Shown here: positions 21,560-32,307 of the stretch, piece after piece
How positions within the stretch are numbered: position 1 is the stretch's first letter
Layout of the letters: each line of letters begins with the position of its first letter
Assembly: GCF_027943255.1 (NCBI RefSeq)
Contig: NC_072893.1
Coordinates: 9,548,001-9,612,000 of the forward strand
Length of the DNA stretch: 64,000 nucleotides
From: Anastrepha obliqua
Lineage: Eukaryota; Arthropoda; Insecta; Diptera; Tephritidae
Direction: 5' to 3'
Translations under genes and position numbers: made by a program
Notes under the pieces: generated by a model
The model's input: the letters and a program-made list of their open reading frames with translations, nothing else
Told to the model about the DNA's origin: nothing
Database searches by the model: none

Positions 21560-22715
21560 TGATAAATATGAAAATATTTCCAAGTTATGACTTAAGAAAG
21601 GTAACGGCTAAGTTAGGCAGCACTACCAAATGGGGGCTAACACCTCGTATTACGCACTATCTCTATACTTCGGTAGTTAGGCCAATCTTAATGTATGGAA
21701 TACTTGTATGGTGGCCATCTGCTCAAAAGGCGACTTATGCTAAAATCATGAGTAAGGTTCAAAGAACAGCTTTTTTATGCATCTCTGGCGCTTTAAGGAC
21801 TACCCAAAACAAAGCGCTCGAAGTGCTAATCAACTTACCTGTCCTAAATCTGGTAGGGAAACACGTGGCCGCCGCCTCGGCGCTTAGACTCAAAAGTATC
21901 GCGCTATGGAAAGACCGGCGGTTTGGCCACGCTTCTACTTTGCACTCTCTGAATAGTCACAAACAAGAAATAGACCACGCTATCCCTAGACTCACCGTTG
22001 AAAGGCTCTTTAAGACGAGTATACCGTCAAGAAGTGAATGGCAGACACCAAGGCCATGGAGAAGGGGGAATTAAATTTTTATACAGATGCTTCCAAGCTA
22101 GACGATAAGGTTGGCTATGGAGTTTTCTCGAAGGAATTAGGACTGGAACTATCCGTTCGACAACCAGACTACTGCAGCGTCTATCAGGCAGAGGTTCAAG
22201 CTATAAAAGAAGTCGCTACATATCTAAATACGCACGCCGTAACAAAAACGACTATAAATATATTCTCGGCTAGGCAGACGGCCATTAAATCAATGAATGC
22301 GGCTATACTAAGATCAAAGGTTGCACAAGAATGCCGGCCAGCCCTAAATGATATTAGTGACGTATTCAAGGTCAGCCTTATTTGGGTTCCGCGGCATAGA
22401 GATATTGAGAGAAACGGTAAAGCTGATGATCTAGCCAGAAAAGGTAATGCTCTTCAACTGTTTAGTGATAAACGCACCCATGGCCACGAGTAAATGAATA
22501 ATGAAAAATAACATTATCTAAGAGGCCAATAGGTCATGGAGAAATGAAGATACGTGTCTAACAGCTAGGCTACTTTGGCCGCAAATAAACAAGAAAAGCA
22601 CAAAGGAATTGGTTAGTCTCTCAAAAGAAGATATCTCGAAGGTCGTGGCTTATTTAACCGGTCACTGGCTATTTGGCAGGCATTCCTTGAGTCAAGGAGT
22701 ATTCTCCCATAAATA
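21560..22715 (+). pseudogene. family C non-LTR: RT thumb, RNase H, C-terminal start
   Basis: The first frame (21526-22074) carries KWGLTPRITHYLYTSVVRPI, LMYGILVWWPSAQKATYAKI and KVQRTAFLCISGALRTT, the post-RT block. A frameshift near 22040-22070 leads into an RNase H domain: FYTDASKLDDKVGYGVFS (first aspartate), VYQAEVQAIKE (glutamate), NIFSARQTAIKSM where the usual DSQ is ARQ (third acidic residue lost), LIWVPRHRDIERN and KADDLARKG. After a stop, the segment to about 22715 contains DISKVVAYLTGHWLFGRHSL. The piece from 22290 recurs at 43912-44285. Confidence 0.8.
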
Positions 22716-24440
22716 TTGCTATTATGATACTACTAAAATGCCAGTCAACTTCGATTATTTCTGTGATTTTATAGACTTTATGGAGTCCACGAAACTTAAA
22801 TTGCTCGTAATTAGCTGTTACACCATCGGCACCATAAGTAGCATTCACAATTCACATTTTCAGCGCCCTGGCCTGCATTTTCGACTTTATCAAAAATCAA
22901 AAAAGCTGTAAAATGTTCCAAATTTTTTCTTCGTTGACTTGAATTGCTGACAGCCTATAACTCTCAACTGAATGGAACAGACTAAAAACAGCAAAAGAGG
23001 TTTTTTAGTATGAAATGCGAAAACAACGAGCAGTCAGCATCTTAACAGTTGGTAGATGATTTAAAGTACCGCACCAAATTCAATAGACACTCGAAATGGC
23101 TCATGTGCGGCTAGCGAGCTAAACTGTGGCATCAAAATGCATCTCGATTTCAATGCTAGTAAGCTGTTATTTTCTTTCGCAACTATTTCAACCTTGGTTT
23201 ATTTTCGATCACTTACAAAAAATTTTTGTACAAACTATTTAAAATATTTGCAGAGCAATTAGATTTAAAGGCGGCCGATACACTTTGCTGTATCGCATAA
23301 TCGACATCCATTTCCTAAGAAATTTACTTTACTAATTTTCCACCATTTACAAACGACCACTCCTGCTGTTTTCTTATATTTCCAATATTATTTTTGTTAT
23401 CAAGATTGCCGTATAAACTCATTGCCACTCGTCACGTTGACAGCTGGTGACAACAAGTCGCCCCCCATCTGAAATGCCTGCACAGTTAGCGACCTACTCA
23501 TAAACGTTTCGTCCTACGGCTATAAAAAGCCACTTTACTTAAGTGTACTTCAAAATGAAAGCCCGTAAGGTCAATAACATCATTTCCTTTAGCAACAAAC
23601 AGGAAGCAACAACAACAGGAATGCCCAACTAAATAAAGCAATTGCGCCGTTTTCAACAAGCCTGGAGAAGTGCCTCAATCACAAACACAAACCAAACAGA
23701 CAGCCAAAGAACAAGCAGCGCAGCAAAGAGAGTTAGAGGCGAGACGGACGATGAACGAATGAACGAACAACAAAAGAAACTTTAACAACAAAGTCAATAA
23801 CGACGATGACGATAGCGCGACGACGACGGTGCTAAAAATATAACAAATACAACAGACTCTTTCGTGTATTGGACATTCCGCTCAGAAGGTGGGCGAACTT
23901 ACCGCACACAAACAACTATGTTATGCCAAGCGACTTGATGGGGGAGCACCGATGGTTTTCGAAACATTTATTTCCTATTTTACTGCTTTTTTGCGCTTAG
24001 TTGAAGCTTTGTAATTTATTTTATTAACCACTTAATAGAGTATAATTAATACAGGCGTGGAAAAACCAACTTTTATAGGTAGCAAAGGTAGTACGTAAAA
24101 AATTTGGATGTTGCTGATGTGTTTCCGGTATTAGTTGCCTTATGAATGACAATATTTGCAATTTTGGCCATTACTTCACACACTCCAATTCAATGAGGAA
24201 ATAGAAACTGAAGCGGAAATGAAAATAAAAATTAAAACCGTAAGCAACTAAAGCTGCGTGGACAAGATACGAGTATAAAATAATAATTTTTAATTATATT
24301 AAGAACGGCTATGAAATTTTGAATAAGACATGTCTGTGAAACGTCTGGAAAAATTTCTCTGATCAATCTGTGCCACAGTGTTCCAATAATTTGCGCGTCC
24401 AGTTTGAAAGATCGGGCGTTTAATGCTTCATGAAATTTTA
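22716..24440. other. intergenic DNA, nothing recognised
   Basis: Ordinary AT-rich sequence with a purine-rich, ACGA-repeat-like part near 23740-23830. No supported gene, and no repeat shared with the rest of the window was seen. Confidence 0.5.
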
Positions 24441-24448
24441 TTACTTAC

Positions 24449-24489
24449 ACAAGGTGGCGCAAAATTAATCACCTTATTAGAAGGCCATA
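24449..24489 (+). repeat. left piece of the AAGGTG dispersed repeat
   Basis: ACAAGGTGGCGCAAAATTAA followed by TCACCTTATT matches the start of the repeat at 20738 and the one at 50212. It abuts the 3' end of the RTE-like element. The right piece of the repeat is found beyond the other end of that element (26266-26330). Confidence 0.5.
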
Positions 24490-26262
24490 GATCATCATCA
24501 TTGTTAGCTGAACAACCCAGGTCGGGTCTTCGCCTGCAGTAGCGTATGCCTCCAATTGTCTCGGTTTCGTGCCTGTGTTCTCCGTGCCCGAAACCCCAAT
24601 AAGCTTGCGTCTTCTTCTACACCGTCAGTTCATGTAAGCGGCTGTCTGTGGCACTTACCGAAGAGTGCCAGCCCGCAATACGTGACCTGCCCATCCCAAT
24701 CTGTTGATTATGATTGTGGTTATCACAGATGGTTGCGCATAGAGTTTTTCGAGTACGTGATTGTAGCGTTTCCGCTACTCGCTTTTATCGCATATCGCGC
24801 CAAAAATTTTTCGCAGAGCTTTCCTCTCGAAAATCAGCAGCTTCTGTTTATCTGCATCTATGAGGGTCCACGTTTCACTACCGTACAGCAAAATGTAAAT
24901 TATAATTGAGCGATACAATGATTTTTTTTCTGTCTAGGGGGCGACTTTTTAGGTGTTGACACAGCGAAAAATAGCAGTGGTTGACCATAAGGATTCTGTG
25001 GCGGAGTTTTGCAGAAATTTTGTTATCATGCTTAATGATTAAAAAATAAATAATTGGCGCGTACACTTCTGTTAGGTGTTTGGCCGAGCTCCTCCTCCTA
25101 TTTGTGGTGTGCGTTTTGATGTTGTTCCACAAATGGAGGGACCTACAGTTTCAAGCCGACTCCGAACGGCAGATATTTTTATGAGGATCTTTTTCATGGC
25201 AGAAATACACTCGGAGGTTTGCCATTGCCTGCCGAGGGGCGACCGCTATTAAAAAAATGTTTTTATTAATTTTGCTTTCACCGAGATTGGAACCAACGAC
25301 CTCTCTGTGAATTCCGAATGGTAATCACGCACCAACCCATTCGGCTACGGCGGCCGCCTTAATGATTACACGAAGGTTTTTAAATTCCTTCACCACTTCG
25401 ACACCATATTCACCGATTTTTAGTATTTGAGCCACATTGTGTCTGACAGAGTCCGATGTAGTTGAAAGTAGCGCTTAGTTTTGGCTCCGTTTATTTCTAA
25501 ACCCATACATTTTGCTACTCGCTCAATACTTGCGAAGACTTCTTTTAAACTCGGCAGCGAGGATGCGATTATGTCTATGTCGCCCGAGTAAGCCAGCAAT
25601 TGAACCAATTTAAACAAAATAGTTCCCTTTTTGTTTACGGCAGGGACTCTGCCTAACCTTTTCAAGAGCAATATTAAAAAGGAGACATGAGAATCCATGC
25701 CCTTGCCGAAGTCCGTTCAAGGTAGCGAACTCTCGCGACGGATTGTTCTGAACTCTTACTACGTTCCTTACATTCTGCATGGTCGAGCGTGTTAAACGTA
25801 TTAACTTATCGGAAATACCGAATTCTGCCATCGCTAGAAGAGCTGGTTCCTAATTACATTGTCGTAAGCTGCTTTGAAGTCTATGAAAACGAAGCCTATG
25901 ACACGTCGTCATGCTGTAATCGCGAGACTTTTCTAAAATCTGTCTTAGGACGAAATTTAGGTCAATCGTTGATCTTCCATCTTGAAAGCCAGCCTGGTAG
26001 CTACCAATGATGCGTTTTAGCTTGCTGTTTAAGTCTAGCGCTTAGAATATTGGAAAATATTTTGTAGATGCTGTTATGGGCCGGTAATTTTCATAGATCA
26101 ACATGACTCCTTTTTTATGTAGAGAGCAAATTATTTTAATTTCCCACATCTTTGCATGCGTTCTTCCAGATTTTGCAAACCAACGGATATATGGTATAGA
26201 GGTTTTTATTACCCATGTGTTTAAAGAGCTCTTCTGGGATCTCAAACCACATGGTTTGTTGT
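24490..26262 (-). pseudogene. RTE-like non-LTR RT, interrupted by a SINE
   Basis: On the reverse strand the order is IICSLHKKGVMLIYENYRPI (RT motif 1, about 26150-26090), GSYQAGFQDGRSTIDL, MAEFGISDKLIRLTRSTMQN, ATLNGLRQGHGFSCLLFNIA (motif B), and QLLAYSGDIDII (25600-25570), where YADD is degraded to YSGD. Next are KCMGLEINGAKTKRY, an interruption by the SINE at 25042-25357, then NKISAKLRHRILMVNHCYFS and LLYGSETWTLIDADKQKLL. The C-terminus RNRDNWRHTLLQAKTRPGL lies near 24560-24510. The 3' end carries (GAT)n at 24490-24500, a short repeat tail as seen in RTE elements. Frameshifts and stops are present. Confidence 0.8.
25042..25357 (-). mobile_element. tRNA-derived SINE, full length, with target duplication
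   Basis: The reverse strand starts GGCGGCCGCCGTAGCCGAAT, with an A-box-like TAGCCGAATGGGTTGG and a B-box-like GGTTCCAATCTCGG about 50 bp apart. It then runs through a fixed body to a 3' ATTATTTATTTTTT tail. An 11-bp duplication, CTTAATGATTA, flanks it (25031-25041 and 25358-25368). It sits inside the RTE-like RT. Pol III transcription and LINE-mediated insertion are inferred from its class. Related copies lie at 34975, 43450, 54191 and 58448. Confidence 0.9.
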
Positions 26263-26265
26263 TCT

Positions 26266-26350
26266 AGACAGCTGCAGCATACATACAGATAAGCAATAAA
26301 GCGCGTAAAGCTCAAAATAAAGATTTCTGTCTTTCAAAGTTATAATTTTT
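26266..26350 (+). repeat. right piece of the AAGGTG dispersed repeat
   Basis: CAGCTGCAG followed by AAAGCGCGTAAAGCTCAAAA and TAAAGATTT matches 20841-20900. It begins where the RTE-like element ends. Confidence 0.5.
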
Positions 26351-26534
26351 TTTATTTAGTATTTCATTAAGTATTTTAATCTCTCGTCTTTCCGCATGCA
26401 GCGCTACAGAGGCACAGAATATGGAAGGCAGCCCTCGTATTTTTATCAGTATGAATATCTAACTAGCCCGAAGTTGAAATGGCAGAGTGTAGTTTCATAT
26501 GAATTTAATTCTTGGTTAGGGCACAAGTGGAGCG

Positions 26535-27480
26535 CTTGAAACTAATTCTACTCTAGCGCTTAACGCGAATGTTAAATGTGGTATCTGGACATTGTGGGCA
26601 AACTTTTAATATTTTGCAGAGGGAGCCGCAATCAAAGAAGCAGCTGACTGTCAAGAAAGTAAATATTTACACCGATAGCCAAGCGGCGATTAGGGTCTTG
26701 GGCTTAAAGACCGTGAACTCGATATTGGTCAAGGAATACCTGGCTTCACTTTCGATTGCATTCAAATCCTTTGACATAAGACTCGTCTGGGTACCCGGTT
26801 ATAGCGACATTGCGCGAAACTACAAAGCGGATGAGCTGGCCAGACAAGGGGCCTGTGAAATAACTTCCTTGTGAAAGGAGAGGGTTGGGATCTTCTTGAA
26901 CAACTGCAGTGTGCTTCTGGAACGATAGGCCTTGCGTCAACTCAGCGAGCACTGTGCAAGTACATAAATTTGTAAGGTCGCGAAATCCTTCTGTGTGATT
27001 TCTGCTCCACGTGTAGATCGTAGGCGTTTGAGGGATCTTCTGAAATTGACAAAATCTTAGCTCTCGGATTTCGTTTGTATCCTCACATGACATTATCCGC
27101 GAGGTATGCATGCTGTGGGATTTGGAATTATTGTGAGTTCTTTTTATGACAGCTGTATGGAGGATGAGGTGAAACCATCTAAGCATCTACTCCTTAGCTT
27201 CTACTCTCGTAGGGTTGAGATTTAGTCATCTTCGTTCTCATTTTTTTGCTAAGCCTGCTGACATAGCAAGTCTTGATAATAAAAATCTGATGAGCTTCAT
27301 CAGCAGCAAAAATTGCTTAACTCACTCATCGTTCGTAATCCACAAATACTCAAAGACTTCCTTCACCTCACCCACTTTGCTGTCTGTATGCATCTTATCG
27401 GTTCCCTCTACCTTACTTCCTTGCAATGGTATCACAAAGGATGGATCTGATTTTTGTCCACTCTTTGGGCAACCATTTTA
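26535..27480 (+). pseudogene. family B non-LTR: RNase H and C-terminus
   Basis: It starts at the thumb block (STLALNA), jumps to the RNase H domain and reads KKVNIYTDSQAAIRVLGL (third acidic residue kept), FDIRLVWVPGYSDIARNY and KADELARQGACEITSL in one 101-codon frame. The C-terminal block follows after frame changes: SCMEDEVKPSKHLLLS near 27150-27200 and SDELHQQQKL near 27290-27320. The first aspartate and the RT are missing. Confidence 0.75.
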
Positions 27481-29094
27481 ACTTAGGGTCACAACGAAAT
27501 GATTTCGAAAATCTATTGTAAGAAACCTTTTACTAATAATTTCCTCCACCGAAATTTGGAAACAGGTCTGGATTTCCCTGCTAGTATTTCTTGAACGTAA
27601 ACCAATATGAGACATTTTATTTAAAAAAGGATTTTTCTGCTTCTTTTCACATTTTTTTTTATCAAATAAAATGCAAGAACCCCTACTTCCATATTTTTGA
27701 TATTGTGACCTGCTAAAATTTTGCTTACAAAACAAAGGCTGTTTTTTTGATATCAAAGACTAGAAGTCTGCTTGCTGGTCTAAAAATAAAACTTCACCGC
27801 TAAAAGACTCTACTTGTGACTACAGACTGCTTACTCCTAGAGCCCTTTTACTGAGATTCAAGGAGCGCACCATCATTTATCTCAACTGTTGCAAACATTG
27901 CGACACACCTGACACATTAAGCAATACCCTTAATAGTAGTAATCATTTCATCCCCATAGCCGTTTATATACCCATACCAGCATTTTTTTTTTGTTTTTGC
28001 ACTCTCCCACACTTAAGTAGCACTACACGGCGTATGAGTAATGCGCAATAAACAATTTCACTTACAATTTTTGAAAAATTAATTCTCAAATATTCATAAA
28101 GCGCCGCAAATTGGCACACCTAATTCCCAGCTTGAGGGAAACTTTTGGCCGCATGTTGCTTACCAGCAAAAAAAAAAAACAAAAAACAAAAACAAAAAAG
28201 TCAGTAACAAGTTCAGGGTGATTTGCCAACAGCTGTGCTGCCAAACGAATGTTCCAAACTTATTTAAAATTCATTAAATTACTAATACATGCTCACGCAC
28301 ATAATTGAGAGTACACACAAAAGGAGGCGAGAGCATAAAAGGAGGAGGCAGCATAAAAGGAGGAGAGAGCATAGAGGGAGGAGGCAGCATAAAAATAACA
28401 ATTGCCGCGGAGTACATTTCTAGCGCAATAAAACCAACAAACTTCACTTCGAGGCAGAGCAAATTGTTTGTTACGCGCGTTTTTGGCGCTTGAATAAATC
28501 GCTCGCACACTGAGTAACTGCAGTGTGGGTATGTGTGAATGTGTGCGCAATGCAGTGATTTCGCTTGTGTGATTTTTACGACTGCAAGCGATTTTAAAAC
28601 TGTTTTCAGAGCTCTTTTCAGACTGAGCGGAGTAATTGCATGAGAAAATAAAATAAAATCTGTTACAACGAATTTTCATGCGAATGGTAAGTCTCAGCTA
28701 ATGTGTAAAAATAATTTTTTGACGAGCGTTTCACAAATGAAAATACAATACAAAAAAAAAATTACGTTTCGAGCACAAGAAATATTAAGCGCTGCCCCGT
28801 TTTGTCGCACATTTCTTTGCTCACGTTTTTCGCTTTGGAAAAGTGAGTTTGTTTGTCACTGTTATTCGGTTGCTTTCAGGTTTCATGTCCAGATTGGCCA
28901 CGAAATATCGAATGATGGAGACAATTGATTCCAATAACTGCACCAATAACCTAAGACAAATACTTTGCCTTGAATACTTTGGATCGTTGTTTGTGAGAGA
29001 CGCATTTCCGTAGCATAGTTGATTCCATTTTCGGAATGTGTAAGTTTGCATCCGTGTTTTTTTTTTGCTCCAGTAACCTGAGCGAGTACCATAA
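27481..29094. other. intergenic DNA with a purine-rich minisatellite
   Basis: Apart from the short array at 28319-28394 and an A-run near 28168-28198, I see only chance frames. Confidence 0.5.
28319..28394. repeat. 18-19-bp purine-rich tandem repeat
   Basis: Four units of the form AGGAGG(A/C)G(A/G)GAGCATAAA are arranged head to tail and alternate between a GAGAGC and a GGCAGC version. The proline-rich reverse frames here (LPPPFMLSPPF) are products of the repeat. Confidence 0.85.
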
Positions 29095-29096
29095 TA

Positions 29097-30376
29097 TTGG
29101 GTAGTCGAAAAAGTCTTTTCGTATTTTGTCAATAGATGTCGTTGTAGTCATCTATCTCCAGTGCTACCAATCACATTGTATCATATCATATGGTGTTAGA
29201 AAGGTGACATATTAAGCTTCATTTAACAAAAAAAAAGAAATTAAATTCGGAGAAGTTGAAAAAAAGTTATAGCTCTTCAAAAATGAGTGAAGATAATGAA
29301 GAAATTCGCTATATTTTGAAATTTCTGTATAAAAAAGGGAAGAATACCACGCAAGCCACCAATGAAATTTGTGAAGTTTACGGAGACGATGCTGTATCAG
29401 TTCGTGTAGCACAACAATGGTTCGCTCGCTTCCGTTCTGGAAATTTCGATGTGAAAGATGTACCTCGCTCCGGTCGACCTATCGTTGAAAAAGTCGATGA
29501 AATTATGGAAAAGCTTGATCAGGACTGTCACATGAGCTGCCATGACATCGCCAAGGCACTAAACATTCATCATCAAACGGTTTTGAACCATTTAAAAAAG
29601 GCTGGTTACAAAAAGAAGCTCTATGTTTGGGTACCATATGAATTGTCTGTGAAAAAATTAAAGGACCGAATTAACATCTGCGATTCTTTGCTGAAACGAA
29701 ATGAAATCGAACCATTTCTGAAGCGAATGGTAACAGGAGACGAAAAGTGGATCAAATACGACAATAATGTGCGAAGAAGATCATGGTGCAAGGGTGGTGA
29801 AGCTCAACAAATGGTCGCAAAGCCAGGATTGACGCCTCGAAAGGTTATGCTGTGTGTTTGGTGGGATTGGAAAGGAATCATCCACTATGAGCTGCTCCAG
29901 CCTGCTCGAACGATTCATTCTACACTTTAGCACTTTGAAGCAAGCAATCGAAAAAAAACGGCCAGAACTGATCAGCAGAAAGGGCGTCGTCTTCCATCAG
30001 GACAACGCTAGGCCACACACATCTTTGATGACTCGGCAAAAAATGGGAGAGCTCGGCTGGGAAGTTTTGATGCATCCACCATATAGCCCTGACCTTGCAC
30101 CATCGGACTACCATTTGCTTCGGTCAATGCAGAACTCCCTTAATGGAGTAAAATTGGTTTCAAGAGAAGCCTGTGAAAATTACTTGTCGCAGTTTTTCGC
30201 CGAGAAACCGCAAAAGTTTTACACTGATGGAATAATGTCTCTAGAAGAAAAATGGCAAAAAATGGTCGACCAAAATGGTACACACACATATTTGGTTTAA
30301 TAAAGTTCATTATAAATATAAAAAAAATGAGTTGAAGTTTGATTAGAAATACGAAAAGACTTTTTCGGTTACCCAA
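29097..30376 (+). mobile_element. mariner element, near full length (1.28 kb)
   Basis: Thirty-base terminal inverted repeats agree at 28 positions. The left begins TTGGGTAGTCGAAAAAGTCT, and the right is the reverse complement ending CCCAA at 30376. TA precedes the left end (29095-29096), but the right flank is AAAT, so that target copy has mutated or the end is slightly displaced. The length matches a complete mariner. Confidence 0.92.
29283..30300 (+). pseudogene. mariner transposase (DD34D), one frame-breaking deletion
   Basis: The start MSEDNEEIRYILKFLYKKGK was chosen over an upstream in-frame ATG because it matches the usual mariner N-terminus. Residues 1-110 are the paired helix-turn-helix region. 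WVPYEL is at 116-121, and TGDEKWI at 151-157 gives the first catalytic aspartate (D153). The frame ends at 29930 after IHSTL. A short deletion (about 14-17 bp, removing the usual YC.QL.R) shifts the frame, which resumes as TLKQAIEKKRPEL. HQDNARPH supplies the second aspartate and YSPDLAPSDYHLL the third, 34 residues apart. The stop is at 30298-30300. About 337 residues remain, against about 345 in the family. This is the best-preserved transposase in the window. Confidence 0.92.
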
Positions 30377-30607
30377 AAATGGCATGCTCACATATTTATT
30401 GTAGCGTATCGGTACTGAAATGCAATAAAAACATACTTTAGAACAAATTCAACACCAGCAAGCCGTCACTTATATTACCCGTGTCCTTTCCTCTTCTTGA
30501 TTGGCGCGATAACCGCTTACGCGATTTTGACAGAGTTTAGCAAAGCATGTCTGTCATTTCTTTCTCGTACTTACCGGTGCAAGTTCGACACTCCAGTGGT
30601 GTATAGT

Positions 30608-31030
30608 GTATGACAGCTAGCGGCACGGGAAATTTGCAGTTTACTGATTCAGCAATGGATAAGTTTGCTTATTTGGATATTAAAAAAAATTTGAAGTAAA
30701 GTGCTGAGATGAAAAAATGAGTACAGCCTTCAACAGGGCCACTACCCCAAGCATACGGTTCATATAGTAAATTTATGATTTGTGTGTAAGATCGCCAAAC
30801 TGTTGGGAACACCTCCATAATCGGCAAATTTAAGTCCCTTTGAACACCTATGGAGCATTTCTGGAAATTAATATAAAAGAGCACCAAACTACAAGCAAAG
30901 AGGTTTTTGAAAATTTTATGTGGGAAATTAAGAGAAAATAACTGCTGAAGAGACTACTAAATTCGTCAATTCTATGTCCATTAGACTAAGGGAAGTATGG
31001 AAACGTCGTAGTTACCCAACTGCATATTTT
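30608..31030 (+). pseudogene. Tc1-type transposase fragment
   Basis: The first readable piece is MTASGTGNLQFTDSAMDKFA then YLDIKKNLK, the block between the first and second catalytic residues of Tc1 transposases. Further on, LSPFEHLW (about 30835-30858) corresponds to the SPDLNPIEHLW block with the glutamate kept. AEETTKFVNSMSIRLREVWK near 30945-31005 is the C-terminus. The second catalytic aspartate region is degraded. A short repeat-like stretch (30490-30600, TTGATTGGCGCGATAACCGC) precedes it. Confidence 0.65.
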
Positions 31031-31242
31031 TCGAGAGTTTGTTTGTCATTCAACCACTTGGGCTATATTACTATTTAAAAAAAAACTGGGAAAAAGCATC
31101 TTTTTAAATAAAATTTAAACACAAGTTTTTCGAGAACGGTTCAGTTTTGAACTTTCTTTCATACAATATAATAAAATTAATTAGAAATAGCCTTAATAGC
31201 AAAGTCCTTAAATATATAGGACGATTTATATACGATGATGTA

Positions 31243-32305
31243 CGAGGTGTGTTCAAAAAGTATCGCGAATTTTACGTTTTTTTCAAAAATTATTTATTTA
31301 TTCATTAATATCTATTTTGTCCCCTTCCAAGTAATCCCCATGAAATATTATGAACTTGTGCCAACGTTTCTTCCAATCTTCGAAGCACTTCAAAAAATCA
31401 ATTTTTTTATCTTGTTCAGCTCCTCCTTCGATGCCGTCTTTATCTCGTCAAACGTAGCATAGCGCCGTCCTACCCCCGCCCCTAAAATCGAAGAAAACGG
31501 TAAGCAAAACTTTTACATTCGACTAAACTTGGCGCGCTTTTTTCGGTCTTGGTTCGTGCGGCAGCTTCCATTCAGATGATGGAGCTTTGGTTTCCTCGCC
31601 ATAACCATAAGCGCACGATTCGTTACCAGTTATGGCCCTCTGGAGCGAATTTGGGTCGTCGCGGACAGAGTCGAACATCTCATTAGTAATGTTCATGCGA
31701 TGCTGCTTTTGGTCGAAATTGAGCAGTTTTAGTACGAATTTTGCGACGATCCGTCTCATGCCCAAATCATTGAAAAAAATCGAATGGCGACCCGTTTCAT
31801 GCCCAAATCATTGAAAAAAATTGAATGGCACGAGCCAACTTCTCTAACGGTGATTCGACGATTGCCGAATACCATTTTCTTCACTTCATCAATTTTTTCG
31901 TCTGTTGTTGAAGTGCTCGGGCGTCCGGCACGCTTTTCGTCCTTCACATCTTCTCGGCCTTCTGAGAAGATTTTGTACCACCGCTAAACGTTGCTTTGGT
32001 CCAAAGTAGCTTCTCCGTATGACACAGTCAACATTCGGAATGCATTCGCGCACTTAATTTCGTTTTTCACACAAAATTTGGTACAGGTTCTTTGATCCAT
32101 CTTTTTGAATAGGTAAAAATCGAAGACGAGCCGAAACACGTGCAAGCAAAGCAGCTGTCAACAATTAACTGAACATTCAAAATGGCCGAACTCGTCGGCA
32201 TGAGTGGAGACATGTGTGCCAACATATCGCCACAAACAGATCGAGATTCGAATGTACGTAACCTGCGAAAATTCCAAATTCGCGATACTTTTTGAACACA
32301 CCTCG
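31243..32305 (-). mobile_element. mariner element with perfect 30-bp ends, internally deleted
   Basis: The left end CGAGGTGTGTTCAAAAAGTA and the right end are identical inverted repeats over 30 bases, and TA flanks both sides (31241-31242 and 32306-32307). The total is 1063 bp. The coding region has lost the part with the second and third catalytic aspartates, yet the ends are perfect. Confidence 0.93.
31298..32100 (-). pseudogene. mariner transposase remnant
   Basis: The start at 32100 reads MDQRTCTKFCVKNEIKCANA. RWYKIFSEGREDVKDEKRAG and GRPSTSTTDEKIDEVKKM follow. A 41-bp tandem duplication (31758-31836) repeats the NDLGM(K/R)R segment. Then FVLKLLNFDQKQHRMNI and ITGNESCAYGYGEET, where the usual TGDE is TGNE, so the first catalytic aspartate is lost. 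After PHEPRPKKARQV the frame jumps to GRRYATFDEIKTAS (about 31465-31420), skipping the second and third catalytic blocks. It ends GDKIDINE with a stop at 31298-31300. Confidence 0.88.
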
Positions 32306-32307
32306 TA

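Noticed and set aside
25285..25357. tRNA gene call from A-box and B-box-like sequence
   Set aside because: The cloverleaf is not intact, and the sequence is the head of a SINE with its own target duplication and several copies in the window.
28293..28510. Proline-rich small protein frames
   Set aside because: Produced by an 18-19-bp minisatellite read in two frames.
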